From the NCBI RefSeq assembly GCF_016863495.1, contig NZ_BOOZ01000002.1, positions 337,401 through 401,400 on the forward strand: a stretch of 64,000 nt of DNA, read 5' to 3'. The stretch comes from Micromonospora andamanensis. Lineage in GTDB: Bacteria; Actinomycetota; Actinomycetes; Mycobacteriales; Micromonosporaceae. A model generated the notes under the pieces. The model saw only the letters and a list, made by a program, of their open reading frames with translations, made no database searches and was not told the DNA's origin. Positions 45,096 to 54,296 of this stretch are shown here, piece by piece; position 1 is the first letter of the stretch; every line of letters begins with the position of its first letter. The position numbers were made by a program, and so were the translations under genes.

Positions 45096-45710
45096 GTGAG
45101 CCACCGGATCCTGCCAGCCGTCGCCCTGATCATGATCACCGTCGCGGTCACCGCCTGTGGTGCGGAGGAGCCGGACAGGTCGCCCGCCGCCGCACCGACA
45201 CCGACAGTCGCCGTACCGTCGGCGGACCCGGCCTCACCGACCGGCCCGGCTGCCGTGCCCGCCCCCACCGGCGAGGCAAGCCCCGCCGCGCCGGCCGCGC
45301 CGAGCAACGCCGCGCCCCGGCCGTCGGCGGCCGGTCCGGGGGCGGGTGGGACCACCGAGCGGCGGCCGCCGAGCCCGCCGCCTGTGGAGCTGCCGCCACG
45401 CCAGGCCGGCGCACCGACCGGCCGGGAGGTCGTGGCAGCGTTCCGGGCGGCCGGGCTCAAGGCGGCGAACGTCCGCGACCGTTCCGTTGACTGTGGACCT
45501 GACGGGTTGGGGCTGGGCTGTTCGGAGCTTGTCGTGACCGACAACGTGGCCGTCTACGTCTTCCCCGACGAGAGCAGCGCCGGCGACCTGGCCGAGCTGT
45601 GGAGTGGAGCCGCCTACCGCAGCGGCACTGTGGTGCTCAACTACCTTGAGGCACCGACCCCCCGCACCGACCGCCCCCGCTACGAAAAGGTCCTCGACAC
45701 CCTCCGTTGA
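45096..45710 (+). CDS. Lipoprotein of unknown function
   Basis: The 204-residue protein has a lipobox (signal MSHRILPAVALIMITVAVTAC, Cys21 lipidated), a long Pro/Ala/Thr-rich linker (~25-100) and a small C-terminal globular part with Cys pair (SVDCGPDGLGLGCSELVVTDNVAVYVFPDESSAGDLAELW). It is anchored outside the membrane. No family recognised. It is divergent from the SAM enzyme gene and convergent with lhr, whose stop is 8 bp away. Confidence 0.82.
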   Translation: MSHRILPAVALIMITVAVTACGAEEPDRSPAAAPTPTVAVPSADPASPTGPAAVPAPTGEASPAAPAAPSNAAPRPSAAGPGAGGTTERRPPSPPPVELPPRQAGAPTGREVVAAFRAAGLKAANVRDRSVDCGPDGLGLGCSELVVTDNVAVYVFPDESSAGDLAELWSGAAYRSGTVVLNYLEAPTPRTDRPRYEKVLDTLR

Positions 45711-45718
45711 CCCGGGCA

Positions 45719-48700
45719 CTAGGCGCGGAGGCGGAGGCCGCGGGGGGTGGTGCGGAAGCCGGCGGCGGTCAGCGCGTCGCGCAGCGGCGACGAGCGTACG
45801 GATTCGCCGTCGGCACGTTCCACGGACATCGGGCCCAACGCGCCGGAGTGGACGGCGTCGGCAAGTGCCTTGCCGGCCGCGCCCAGCGCGTCCGCGTCGT
45901 CTGTGAAGGAGAGCAGCGTCCGCCCACCGCGTTCCACGTAGAGCGCCAGCTCACCCTCGACCAGCACGACAAGCGCCCCGGCCTTGCGACCCGCCCGGTG
46001 CCCGGTGGCCGGCGGCGAGGTCGCGTCGCCGGAGTCGACGACCCGCTCCGGCCAGGGCAGCGCCGCACCGTACGGGTTTGCGGGATCGGTGGCGGCCAGC
46101 ACCACTGCGGCTCCGCCCCGGGGCCGTCCGCCGTCCAGCGGCTCGGCGCGGATCCGGTCCACCGCGCCGGGCACCGCGAACTGCGCCGCACCCAGCCCGT
46201 CGACGAAGTATCCCCGCCGGGCGGCGCCACGCTCCTCAAGCGCGGCGAGCACCGGGTAGACGGCGGCGAACCCGCCGATGACCTGCTCGGCCAGGACCGC
46301 GCCCCGGGTCAGCACACCGTGCCGTTCCAGCAGGACGTCGGCGAGTGCGGCGGCGCGGCGGGTCGGGTCGGTGTCCCGCGCCGGTAACCGCGACCAGCGT
46401 CCGGCCACGGTCGGTGGGCCGCCGCGACTCGGCAGTGCCACCCGCCCCGGGCGCCGGTAACGGCCCCGGGCGGCGGTCGGGCGGGCGCGATGCGCGCCGC
46501 CGACACCGAGGACGGCCCGCAACGGTGCCAGGGTGTCGTTGCTGAGGTGACCTGCCCAGACCAGGTCCCAGATGACGGCCGTCAACTCGGCGTCGTCGGT
46601 GGCGCCGACCCGGTCGGCGAGTGGCCGGAAGAACAGCGCCTGCCCGTCGTCGAGGGCGTCCAGCACGGCGTCGTGCAGGGGCGTCCGGGCGAGAGTCTCG
46701 TCCGGCGGCGGGAGCAGCAGCGCGGCCGAGTCGGCGTACGCCAGGCTGACCCAGCCGTCCCCACCGGAGATCGCCCCCGCGCCGGCCCACAGCACCTCGC
46801 CACTGGCGCACAGCTCGTCGAGCTGGGCGGGGGAGTAGTCGGCGACCCGGGCCGGCAGCACCAGCCGTTCCAAGGCCGACGCGGGCACCGAGACACCCTG
46901 CAACTGCTCGACGGTGGCCGCCACCGCCTCCACCCCCCGAGCCGAGGAGCCCACCTGCTGCCAGCGGGGCAGGAAGGTGGCCAGGGCCCGGGGCGGCACC
47001 GGCTCGATCTCCCGGCGTAGCGCGGCGAGGGAACGGCGGCGCAGCAGGCGCAGCACCTCGGCGTCGCACCACTGGGTGCCGGCCGTGTCCGGGGTGAACT
47101 CACCGGAGACCACCCGACCGGTGGCGGCCAGCCGACGCAGCGTCTGCTCGACCACGAAGACCCCGAGCCCGAACCGTGCCGCGCAGGCGGCTGCGGTGAA
47201 CGGGGCGTGCGTGCGGGCGTACCGGGTCACCAGGTCGCCGAGCGGGTCGGCCACCGGTTCGAGGTACGCCTCGGCCACGCCGACCGGCAGGGCCACGCCG
47301 AGGGCGTCGCGCAACCGGCCGGCGTCCTCCACGCCGACCCAGCGTTCCTCCCCGGCGATGCGGACCCGTAGCACCCGCCGGGCGGCGGCCAGGTCGATCA
47401 GCCACGCCTCGGGCGCTCCGCGCTCGGCCAGCTCACCGGTGCTCAGGTCGCCGAGCTGGCGGAGCAGCTCGACCACGTCCTCCGCGTCGCGGGTACGGCG
47501 TTGGGTGGTGAGCCAACGCAGTTGCCGATCGGTCTCGGCGAGCACCGCCGGGTCGAGCAGCTCGCGCAGGTCGACCCGGCCGAGCAGTTCGCCGAGCAGC
47601 GCCGAATCCAGCGTGAGTGCCGCGGCCCGGCGCTCCGCCAGCGGGGCGTCGCCCTCGTAGAGGAAGGCACCGACGTAGCCGAAGAGCAGCGACCGGGCGA
47701 ACGGGGACGGCCGGGCGCTCTCCACCTCGACCAGTCGCACCCGGCGGCCGGCCAGGTCACGCATCACCTCGGTCAGGGCGGGCAGATCGAAGACGTCCTG
47801 CAGGCACTCCCGTGCCGCCTCCAGGGTGACCGGGAAGTCGGCGTACTCGCGGGCCACGTCGAGCAGCTGGGCGGCGCGTTGCCGTTGTTGCCAGAGCGGC
47901 TGGCGGCGGCGCGGATCGCGGCGGGGCAACAGCAGCGACCGGGCGGCGCACTCCCGGAACCGGGCGGCGAACAGCGCCGAGGTGCCCACCGACTCCTCCA
48001 CCAGCTGGGCGATCTCCTCCGGATCGAAGGCCACCACATCCGCGCCGGGCGGGGTGTCGGCGGTGTCCGGCAGTCGCACCACGATCCCGTCGTCGGCGGG
48101 CATCACCTGCGCGTCGACCCCGTACCGTTCGGCGAGCCGGCGACCGATGGCAAGCGCCCAGGGCGCGTTGACCCGGGCACCCAGCACGCTGTGCACGGCC
48201 AGCCGCCAGTCACCCAGCTCGTCGCGGAAACGTTCGACGACCACCGTCCGGTCGTCCGGTAGGGCCCGGGTCGCGGCCCGCTGCTCGTGCAGGTAGGTCA
48301 GGAGGTTTCCGGCGGCCCAGTCGTCCAGCCCGGTGGCCCGCAGCGCGGCGGTGGCCTGCTCGGTGTCCTGCCGCAGCAGGGCCCGCACCTGGGCACCTAT
48401 CGCCCGGCCCAGTTCCACCGGCCGGCCCGGCTGGTCGCCCTTCCAGAACGGCATCTTCGCCGCCTGCCCGGGGGCGGGGGAGACCAGCACCCGGTCCGGC
48501 GTGATCTCCTCGATCCGCCAGGACGAGGAGCCGAGCAGGAAGACGTCACCGACGCGGGACTCGTAGACCATCTCCTCGTCCAGCTCGCCGACCCGGGCGG
48601 CCCGTTCCGCGCCGGCCAGGAAGACGCCGAACAGACCCCGGTCGGGGATGGTGCCGCCACTCGTCACCGCGAGCCGCTGGGCACCCGGACGACAGGTGAG

Positions 48701-50269
48701 CACGTCGGTGGCGCGGTCCCACACCAGTCGGGGCCGAAGCTCGGCGAAGGCGGTCGACGGGTAACGGCCGGAGAGCATGTCCAGTACGGCGTGCAGCGCG
48801 GAGTCGGGCAGCTCGGCGAAGGGCGCGGCCCGGCGGACCACACTCGCCAGGTCGCCGACCCGCCACTCGTCAAGCGCGACCATCGCGACGATCTGCTGGG
48901 CGAGCACGTCCAGCGGGTTGCGCGGATGGTGCAGCTCCTCGATGGCGGCCTCGCCCATCCGCTCGGCGACCACGGCACAGGAGAGCAGGTCGCCCCGGTG
49001 CTTGGGCAGGACCACCCCCCGCGACACCGCGCCGACCTGGTGCCCGGCCCGGCCCACCCGCTGGAGACCGGCGGCCACGCTCGGCGGTGCCTCGATCTGC
49101 ACCACCAGGTCGACAGCGCCCATGTCGATGCCGAGTTCGAGGCTGGAGGTGGCCACCACCGCCGGCAGCCGGCCCGCCTTGAGCGCCTCCTCGATCTGCC
49201 GGCGTTCCTCCCGGGAGACGCTGCCGTGGTGCGCCCGGGCGATCACCGGCGGGGCCCCGGAGACCGCGCCGGCCTGGGCCATCATCTCGGCAGGTGTCCG
49301 GGCAGCCGGTGGTGCCACTGCTGTCTCGTCGGCGGCGAGTTCGTTGAGCCGGGCGCAGAGGCGTTCGGCGCTGCGGCGGGAGTTGGTGAAGACGATCGTC
49401 GAACGGTTCGCCCTGATCAGGGCGAAAACCCGTTCCTCCACAGCCGGCCAGATGGACGCCGTGCGAGGACCGGCGAGATCGTCTTCAGGCACCGCCTGCT
49501 CGTCGAGGCGGGTCATGTCCTCCACCGGCACCTGGACGCTGACCTCTATCGTCTTGGCGGTCACCGGGGCCACCACCTCGACCGGGCGGGCGCCGCCGAG
49601 GAAGCGGGCGCACTCGTCAAGCGGCCGGACGGTGGCGGAGAGGCCGATGCGCTGCGCCGGGGCGGGCAGCAACTCGTCGAGCCGTTCCAGGGAGAGGGCC
49701 AGGTGGGCGCCGCGCTTGGTGCCGGCGACCGCGTGCACCTCGTCGACGATCACGGTCTCCACGCCCCGCAGCGAATCCCGGGCGGCCGAGGTGAGCAGCA
49801 GGAACAGTGACTCCGGCGTGGTGATCAGGATGTCCGGCGGGGTACGCGCGAAGGCCCGCCGCTCGTCGGCGGGGGTGTCACCGGTGCGCATCCCGACGGT
49901 TATCTCCGGCGGGGGCAGGGCGAGCCGGGTGGCGGCCTGCCGGATGCCGGTGAGGGGGGCGCGCAGGTTGCGTTCGACGTCGACGGCGAGTGCCTTGAGC
50001 GGGCTGACGTAGAGCACCCGGCAGCGCCGCCGAGGATCGGTCGGGGCTGTCTCGCGGGACAGCCGGTCGAGGGACCACAGGAACGCGGCGAGGGTCTTGC
50101 CGGAGCCGGTGGGGGCCACGACCAGGGCGTGCCGGCCGGCGGCCACCGCGTTCCAGGCGCCGGCCTGCGCCGTCGTCGGCGCGGCGAACGCCGCACCGAA
50201 CCACTCCCGGGTCGCCGGGCCGAACCGGGCGAGCACCTGCTCGCCGGGGGCCGTGCTGGAATCCGCCAC
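45719..50269 (-). CDS. lhr: ATP-dependent helicase Lhr
   Basis: Lhr (large helicase-related) is a 3'-5' superfamily 2 helicase involved in DNA repair. The 1516-residue protein is full length for the actinobacterial form: RecA1 with Walker A APTGSGKT (52-59) and DEVH (176-179), RecA2 with TIVFTNSRRSAERL and the motif QRVGRAGHQ, a winged helix, and the long Lhr-specific C-terminal region containing further winged-helix repeats. GTG 50269. Divergent from the small gene at 50450; the two share an AT-rich intergenic region. Confidence 0.96.
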   Translation of the reverse strand: MADSSTAPGEQVLARFGPATREWFGAAFAAPTTAQAGAWNAVAAGRHALVVAPTGSGKTLAAFLWSLDRLSRETAPTDPRRRCRVLYVSPLKALAVDVERNLRAPLTGIRQAATRLALPPPEITVGMRTGDTPADERRAFARTPPDILITTPESLFLLLTSAARDSLRGVETVIVDEVHAVAGTKRGAHLALSLERLDELLPAPAQRIGLSATVRPLDECARFLGGARPVEVVAPVTAKTIEVSVQVPVEDMTRLDEQAVPEDDLAGPRTASIWPAVEERVFALIRANRSTIVFTNSRRSAERLCARLNELAADETAVAPPAARTPAEMMAQAGAVSGAPPVIARAHHGSVSREERRQIEEALKAGRLPAVVATSSLELGIDMGAVDLVVQIEAPPSVAAGLQRVGRAGHQVGAVSRGVVLPKHRGDLLSCAVVAERMGEAAIEELHHPRNPLDVLAQQIVAMVALDEWRVGDLASVVRRAAPFAELPDSALHAVLDMLSGRYPSTAFAELRPRLVWDRATDVLTCRPGAQRLAVTSGGTIPDRGLFGVFLAGAERAARVGELDEEMVYESRVGDVFLLGSSSWRIEEITPDRVLVSPAPGQAAKMPFWKGDQPGRPVELGRAIGAQVRALLRQDTEQATAALRATGLDDWAAGNLLTYLHEQRAATRALPDDRTVVVERFRDELGDWRLAVHSVLGARVNAPWALAIGRRLAERYGVDAQVMPADDGIVVRLPDTADTPPGADVVAFDPEEIAQLVEESVGTSALFAARFRECAARSLLLPRRDPRRRQPLWQQRQRAAQLLDVAREYADFPVTLEAARECLQDVFDLPALTEVMRDLAGRRVRLVEVESARPSPFARSLLFGYVGAFLYEGDAPLAERRAAALTLDSALLGELLGRVDLRELLDPAVLAETDRQLRWLTTQRRTRDAEDVVELLRQLGDLSTGELAERGAPEAWLIDLAAARRVLRVRIAGEERWVGVEDAGRLRDALGVALPVGVAEAYLEPVADPLGDLVTRYARTHAPFTAAACAARFGLGVFVVEQTLRRLAATGRVVSGEFTPDTAGTQWCDAEVLRLLRRRSLAALRREIEPVPPRALATFLPRWQQVGSSARGVEAVAATVEQLQGVSVPASALERLVLPARVADYSPAQLDELCASGEVLWAGAGAISGGDGWVSLAYADSAALLLPPPDETLARTPLHDAVLDALDDGQALFFRPLADRVGATDDAELTAVIWDLVWAGHLSNDTLAPLRAVLGVGGAHRARPTAARGRYRRPGRVALPSRGGPPTVAGRWSRLPARDTDPTRRAAALADVLLERHGVLTRGAVLAEQVIGGFAAVYPVLAALEERGAARRGYFVDGLGAAQFAVPGAVDRIRAEPLDGGRPRGGAAVVLAATDPANPYGAALPWPERVVDSGDATSPPATGHRAGRKAGALVVLVEGELALYVERGGRTLLSFTDDADALGAAGKALADAVHSGALGPMSVERADGESVRSSPLRDALTAAGFRTTPRGLRLRA

Positions 50270-50330
50270 GAACCCATCCTGCCCCCGGGTGCCGACATTC
50301 GTTCACCGCGAGCTGGGCGGGATATGTCTT

Positions 50331-50382
50331 GTTAAGGCGTTAAGAGTGACTTACGCTTAGAATCCGTTAAGTCTTACTTAAC
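50331..50382. promoter_or_regulatory. GTTAAG repeat cluster (operator candidate)
   Basis: Three GTTAAG hexamers (50331, 50339, 50366) and one inverted CTTAAC (50377-50382) lie in unusually AT-rich DNA between lhr and the gene at 50450. The last two form the dyad GTTAAG-TCTTA-CTTAAC; the first two are direct repeats 8 bp apart. Confidence 0.6.
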
Positions 50383-50404
50383 TGCTTGCTCTTGAGGGGC
50401 AACA

Positions 50405-50410
50405 TAAAGT
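50405..50410 (+). promoter_or_regulatory. -10 candidate for the gene at 50450
   Basis: TAAAGT fits TANNNT; it lies 22 bp after the operator dyad and 40 nt before ATG 50450, leaving a ~33-nt leader with GGAGGGAG. Confidence 0.45.
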
Positions 50411-50449
50411 AACTTCACCCGCGTCGTGGCGAGCGGTGGAGGGAGTCGG

Positions 50450-50830
50450 ATGGCCGTCGAGGAGCGGAGTTCCGGACCCGGCACCGACGTCCTGATCCGC
50501 AAGGTAGACAGCCATGTCACAGCCCTGCGCGCCGGGTTGCAGGGCCCCGATCTCGAGTTGGCCGAGCGGCTCGCCAGTTGCCTACGTGAGCTTGTCGTCT
50601 CCACCGCGCAGGCCAGCGCGGCCGACCGGGCCCAGGTGCGGGCCGCCGTGCACTACTTCGTGCTGCGTCGCGAGAGCCGTGGCCGGTTGTTGTCCGTCCG
50701 CTCCCTGGCCGCCGCCCAGCGACTTGTCAACAGGGCCGCGTTCCAGCTCGGTCGGCCGGACCTGGTCGTCGACGGGCGCCCGGGTCGTGCCGGCGGGAGC
50801 GCCGCGCCGGACGTCGCCGCGCACAACTGA
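50450..50830 (+). CDS. Hypothetical protein behind a repeat-rich operator
   Basis: The 126-residue soluble protein is helical with heptad-like charge patterns (DVLIRKVDSHVTALRAGLQGPDLELAERLASCLRELVVSTAQA, then AVHYFVLRRESRGRLLSVRSLAAAQRLVNRAAFQLGRPDLVVDG). No domain recognised. GGAGGGAG 4 nt before ATG 50450 supports the start. The regulated look of its promoter is the most informative feature. An imperfect hairpin (CTTTCGGCCG/CGGCGAAAG, 50848-50872) may terminate it. Confidence 0.7.
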   Translation: MAVEERSSGPGTDVLIRKVDSHVTALRAGLQGPDLELAERLASCLRELVVSTAQASAADRAQVRAAVHYFVLRRESRGRLLSVRSLAAAQRLVNRAAFQLGRPDLVVDGRPGRAGGSAAPDVAAHN

Positions 50831-50978
50831 TTCGGTCGCTGCGCGCTTTCGGCCGCATTGACGGCGAAAGTGTGCTCATTTCGGAAAAAGCATCCATAGC
50901 GCGCCGAACTGTCGTCTGATCGCTCCTAGGTGCCCCAACCCCCGGGGGGCGTCTCGGCCACCTCGACCGGGAGCGCGC

Positions 50979-53816
50979 GTGCTCGTACTGCTGATCCTGC
51001 ACCTGGTGGCGGCCGTGGTGGCGCCACTGCTGGTCCGCCGGTGGGGTCCGCGCGCCTGTTACCTGCTGGCCCTGGTGCCGGCCAGCGCCTTCGGCTGGGC
51101 GTTGGTTCGCACTCCCGAGGTGGCCCACGGCGGTGCGGTGGTCGAGACGTACCCGTGGATCTCGGAACTGGGGCTGGACCTGGCGCTGCGGATGACCACC
51201 CTGTCCTGGCTGATGACCCTGCTGGTCGGCGGCGTGGGCGCGCTGGTGCTCGGCTACAGCGCCCGGTACTTCCCGCCGGACGCGCTCGGCAACTCGCGGT
51301 ACGCGGGCGTGATGGTCGCCTTCGCCGGGGCGATGCTCGGGCTGGTCCTCGCCGACGACCTGCTGCTGCTCTACGTGTGCTGGGAACTCACCACTGTCTT
51401 CTCGTACCTGCTGATCGGGCACAGCAGCGAGCGTCGGTCGAGCCGCTGGGCGGCGGCCCAGGCGCTCACCGTGACCACCCTCGGTGGCCTGGCCATGCTC
51501 ATCGGGTTCCTGATGCTCGGCCACCACGCCGGCACCTACCGTTGGTCGGAACTCGGGCAGCAGCCGTTGCCCGGCGGGGCGTACCTGGTCGTCGCGGTGC
51601 TGCTGATCCTCCTCGGCGCGCTGTCCAAGTCGGCGGTGCTGCCGTTCACCTCGTGGCTGCCGGTGGCGATGGCCGCGCCGACACCTGTCAGCGCGTACCT
51701 GCACGCGGCGGCGATGGTGAAGGCCGGCGTCTATCTCCTGGGCCTGCTCACCCCGGTGCTCGCCGTGGTCGGGCCGTGGCGGCCGGTGGTGGTGATCGCC
51801 GGCCTGGCCACCATGCTGGTGGGCGGTTGGGCGGCGCTGCGGCAGACCGACCTCAAGTTGCTGCTGGCCCACGGCACGGTCAGCCAGCTCGGGCTGCTGA
51901 CGGTGGTCGTCGGAGTGGGCACCGCGGACGCCGCGCTCGCCGGGGCCGCCATGTTGCTGGCCCACGCGCTGTTCAAGGCGGCGCTGTTCCTCGTGGTCGG
52001 CGTGATCGACCACGGCGCCGGGACCCGGGACCTGCGCGCGTTGTCCGGGCTGCGACGCACCGCGCCGGTGCTGACCGGGGTTGCCGTGCTCGCCGCGGCG
52101 TCGATGGCCGGACTGCCACCCCTGCTCGGCTTCGTCGCCAAGGAGGCCGTGTTCGCCGCCTTCGCCGATCAGCCGCTGGTGCTGGCGGTGCTCGTCGCCG
52201 GGACCGTGCTCACCGTCGCGTACAGCATCAGGTTCGTCTGGGGTGCGTTCGCCGACCGTTCCGGCGCCGTCGCCACCGATCTGGGCCGGATCGCGCCGTC
52301 GCTGTTGATCCCGCCGGCCCTGCTGGCCGTCGTCGGGCTCGTCACCGGGCCAGCCGCCGGAGCGTTGGATCACCTGCTCCGCCCGTACCCCGAACTCTTC
52401 GGTGCCGTCGGCCAGCACCTGGCCCTCTGGCACGGACTCACCCCGGCCCTCGGTCTGTCCGTACTCGCCCTGGCCGGAGGTACCGCACTGTTCGCCCTGC
52501 GGGGCCCGTTGGCCCCGGCGGTGGCCAGGCTGCGCTGGCCGGTCACCGGCCAACGGGGGTACGAGTGGATCACGCACCGCTTCGACCGGGTCGCGGTGGA
52601 CGTCACAAGCGTCACCCAGCGGGGATCGCTGCCGCAGTACCTGGGTCTCATCCTGATCGTCCTGGCCGCCGTGCCGGGCGGGGCGGTGTTCCTCATCCGG
52701 CCCTGGGAGCAGTCACTGGACCTGTGGGCCACCCCGGCGCAGCCGGTGGTGCTGCTGGTGGTCTGCGTCGCCGCGCTGCTCGCCGTGGGGGCCAGCCGAC
52801 GGTTGACAGCGATGCTCCTGGTCGGCATGACCGGCTACGGCACCGCGATGCTGTTCGTGCTCTACGGCGCGCCAGACCTGGCGCTCACCCAGTTCCTCGT
52901 GGAGACCATGACCATCGCGATCTTCGTGCTGGTGCTGCGTCGACTGCCCGAGCGGTTCTCGATGCGACCGCTGCGGCGTAGCCGCTGGATCCGGCGGACC
53001 ATCGGGACGATCGTCGGTACGACTGTCGCCGCGCTGGCGGTCGGGGCCGCGGCGGCCCGGCAGGCGCGTTCCATCTCCGAGGAATTCCCGCACCTCGCGG
53101 TGGAGCAGGGGCACGGCCGCAACGTGGTGAACGTGACCCTTGTGGACATCCGCGCCTGGGACACCCTGGGGGAGGCCGCGGTGCTGGTGGCCGCCGCGAC
53201 CGGGGTGGCGAGTCTGATCTTCCACCAGTCCCGCACCGGGCCCCGTCCCCGTCGACGGGAGATCGCCGAGGACGCGGAACCCGCGGGCCGCGAGGTCTGG
53301 TTACGCGGTGGAGCCACCCTGCACGAGCGGCAACGGTCGATCGTGCTGGAGGTGGTCACCCGGCTGATCTCGCACACCGCTGTGCTCTTCTCCCTCTACC
53401 TGCTCTTCTCCGGGCACAACGCGCCAGGTGGCGGCTTCGCCGGTGGACTGGTGGCCAGCCTGGCCCTGACCATGCGGTATCTCGCCGGTGGCCGCTACGA
53501 GTTGGTCGAGGCGGCGCCTATCGGTGCCGGCACGGTGCTCGGCGCCGGTCTGCTGCTCGCGGTCGGCAGCGCAGTGGTCTCCCTGGTCGTCGGCGGCACC
53601 GTGCTGGAGAGCACCACTGTCGACCTGTGGCTGCCCCTGATCGGCCACTTCTACCTGGTCACCTCCCTCTTCTTCGACGTCGGCGTGTATCTGGTGGTGA
53701 TCGGTCTGGCGCTGGACGTGCTGCGCAGCCTCGGCGCCGAGGTGGACCGCCACATCGAGACGGCCGGTGGGGCCGGCGGCGGGCTGGCCGGTCGGCAAGG
53801 GGAGGCGCGGCCATGA
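50979..53816 (+). CDS. mrpA: Mrp Na+/H+ antiporter subunit A with fused B domain
   Basis: MrpA is the largest subunit of the seven-subunit Mrp cation/proton antiporter, homologous to complex I subunit NuoL. The 945-residue protein has ~20 transmembrane helices, with the conserved proton-channel segment ILLGALSKSAVLPFTSWLPVAMAAPTPVSAYLHAAAMVKAGVYLL and QTDLKLLLAHGTVSQLG. After a middle MBH-type domain, the C-terminal ~150 residues are MrpB (LISHTAVLFSLYLLFSGHNAPGGGFAGGLVASLALTMRYLAGG). The A-B fusion is common in actinobacteria. Stop overlaps mrpC start. Confidence 0.95.
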   Translation: MLVLLILHLVAAVVAPLLVRRWGPRACYLLALVPASAFGWALVRTPEVAHGGAVVETYPWISELGLDLALRMTTLSWLMTLLVGGVGALVLGYSARYFPPDALGNSRYAGVMVAFAGAMLGLVLADDLLLLYVCWELTTVFSYLLIGHSSERRSSRWAAAQALTVTTLGGLAMLIGFLMLGHHAGTYRWSELGQQPLPGGAYLVVAVLLILLGALSKSAVLPFTSWLPVAMAAPTPVSAYLHAAAMVKAGVYLLGLLTPVLAVVGPWRPVVVIAGLATMLVGGWAALRQTDLKLLLAHGTVSQLGLLTVVVGVGTADAALAGAAMLLAHALFKAALFLVVGVIDHGAGTRDLRALSGLRRTAPVLTGVAVLAAASMAGLPPLLGFVAKEAVFAAFADQPLVLAVLVAGTVLTVAYSIRFVWGAFADRSGAVATDLGRIAPSLLIPPALLAVVGLVTGPAAGALDHLLRPYPELFGAVGQHLALWHGLTPALGLSVLALAGGTALFALRGPLAPAVARLRWPVTGQRGYEWITHRFDRVAVDVTSVTQRGSLPQYLGLILIVLAAVPGGAVFLIRPWEQSLDLWATPAQPVVLLVVCVAALLAVGASRRLTAMLLVGMTGYGTAMLFVLYGAPDLALTQFLVETMTIAIFVLVLRRLPERFSMRPLRRSRWIRRTIGTIVGTTVAALAVGAAAARQARSISEEFPHLAVEQGHGRNVVNVTLVDIRAWDTLGEAAVLVAAATGVASLIFHQSRTGPRPRRREIAEDAEPAGREVWLRGGATLHERQRSIVLEVVTRLISHTAVLFSLYLLFSGHNAPGGGFAGGLVASLALTMRYLAGGRYELVEAAPIGAGTVLGAGLLLAVGSAVVSLVVGGTVLESTTVDLWLPLIGHFYLVTSLFFDVGVYLVVIGLALDVLRSLGAEVDRHIETAGGAGGGLAGRQGEARP

Positions 53817-54274
53817 GCGCGGGCGCCAACCTGGTCTCCTTCGTCACGATCGGAGTCCTCGTCGGCTGCGGGGTGACCTTGCTGCTGGAACGCAGCCTGA
53901 GCCGGGTCCTGCTCGGCGTCATCCTGATCGGCAACGGCGTCAACCTGCTCATCGTCTTCGGCGGCCGGGCCGGGGAGCCGCCCGTGGTCGGGGTCGGCGA
54001 CGAGAGCGCGATGAGTGACGCGCTGCCCCAGGCCATGGTGCTCACCGCCATCGTCATCACCTTCGGCTTCACCGCCTTCCTGCTGGCCATCAGCTACCGC
54101 AGCTGGTATCTGACCGGCGACGACGAGGTCCCGGACGACATCGAGGACCGGGAGATCGTCCGGCGGGCGGCCCGGCGCGAGGTGTCCGCCGCCGACCTGG
54201 CCAGCGAACCCGCGGTCGCCGACCCGCAGCAGGTCGACGCGCCGGCCCCACCCCGTGAGGAGGACCGGGGATGA
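53813..54274 (+). CDS. mrpC: Mrp antiporter subunit C
   Basis: NuoK homologue with three transmembrane helices: LVSFVTIGVLVGCGVTLLLERSLSRVLLGVILIGNGVNLLIVF and LPQAMVLTAIVITFGFTAFLLAISYRSW. The 153-residue protein has an extra ~40-residue charged tail (DDIEDREIVRRAARREVSAADLASEPAVAD) beyond the usual ~115. GGGGAGG precedes ATG 53813, which overlaps the mrpA stop (ATGA). Confidence 0.95.
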   Translation: MSAGANLVSFVTIGVLVGCGVTLLLERSLSRVLLGVILIGNGVNLLIVFGGRAGEPPVVGVGDESAMSDALPQAMVLTAIVITFGFTAFLLAISYRSWYLTGDDEVPDDIEDREIVRRAARREVSAADLASEPAVADPQQVDAPAPPREEDRG

Positions 54275-54296
54275 GCCGGTACGGGCGGTGGCGGCG

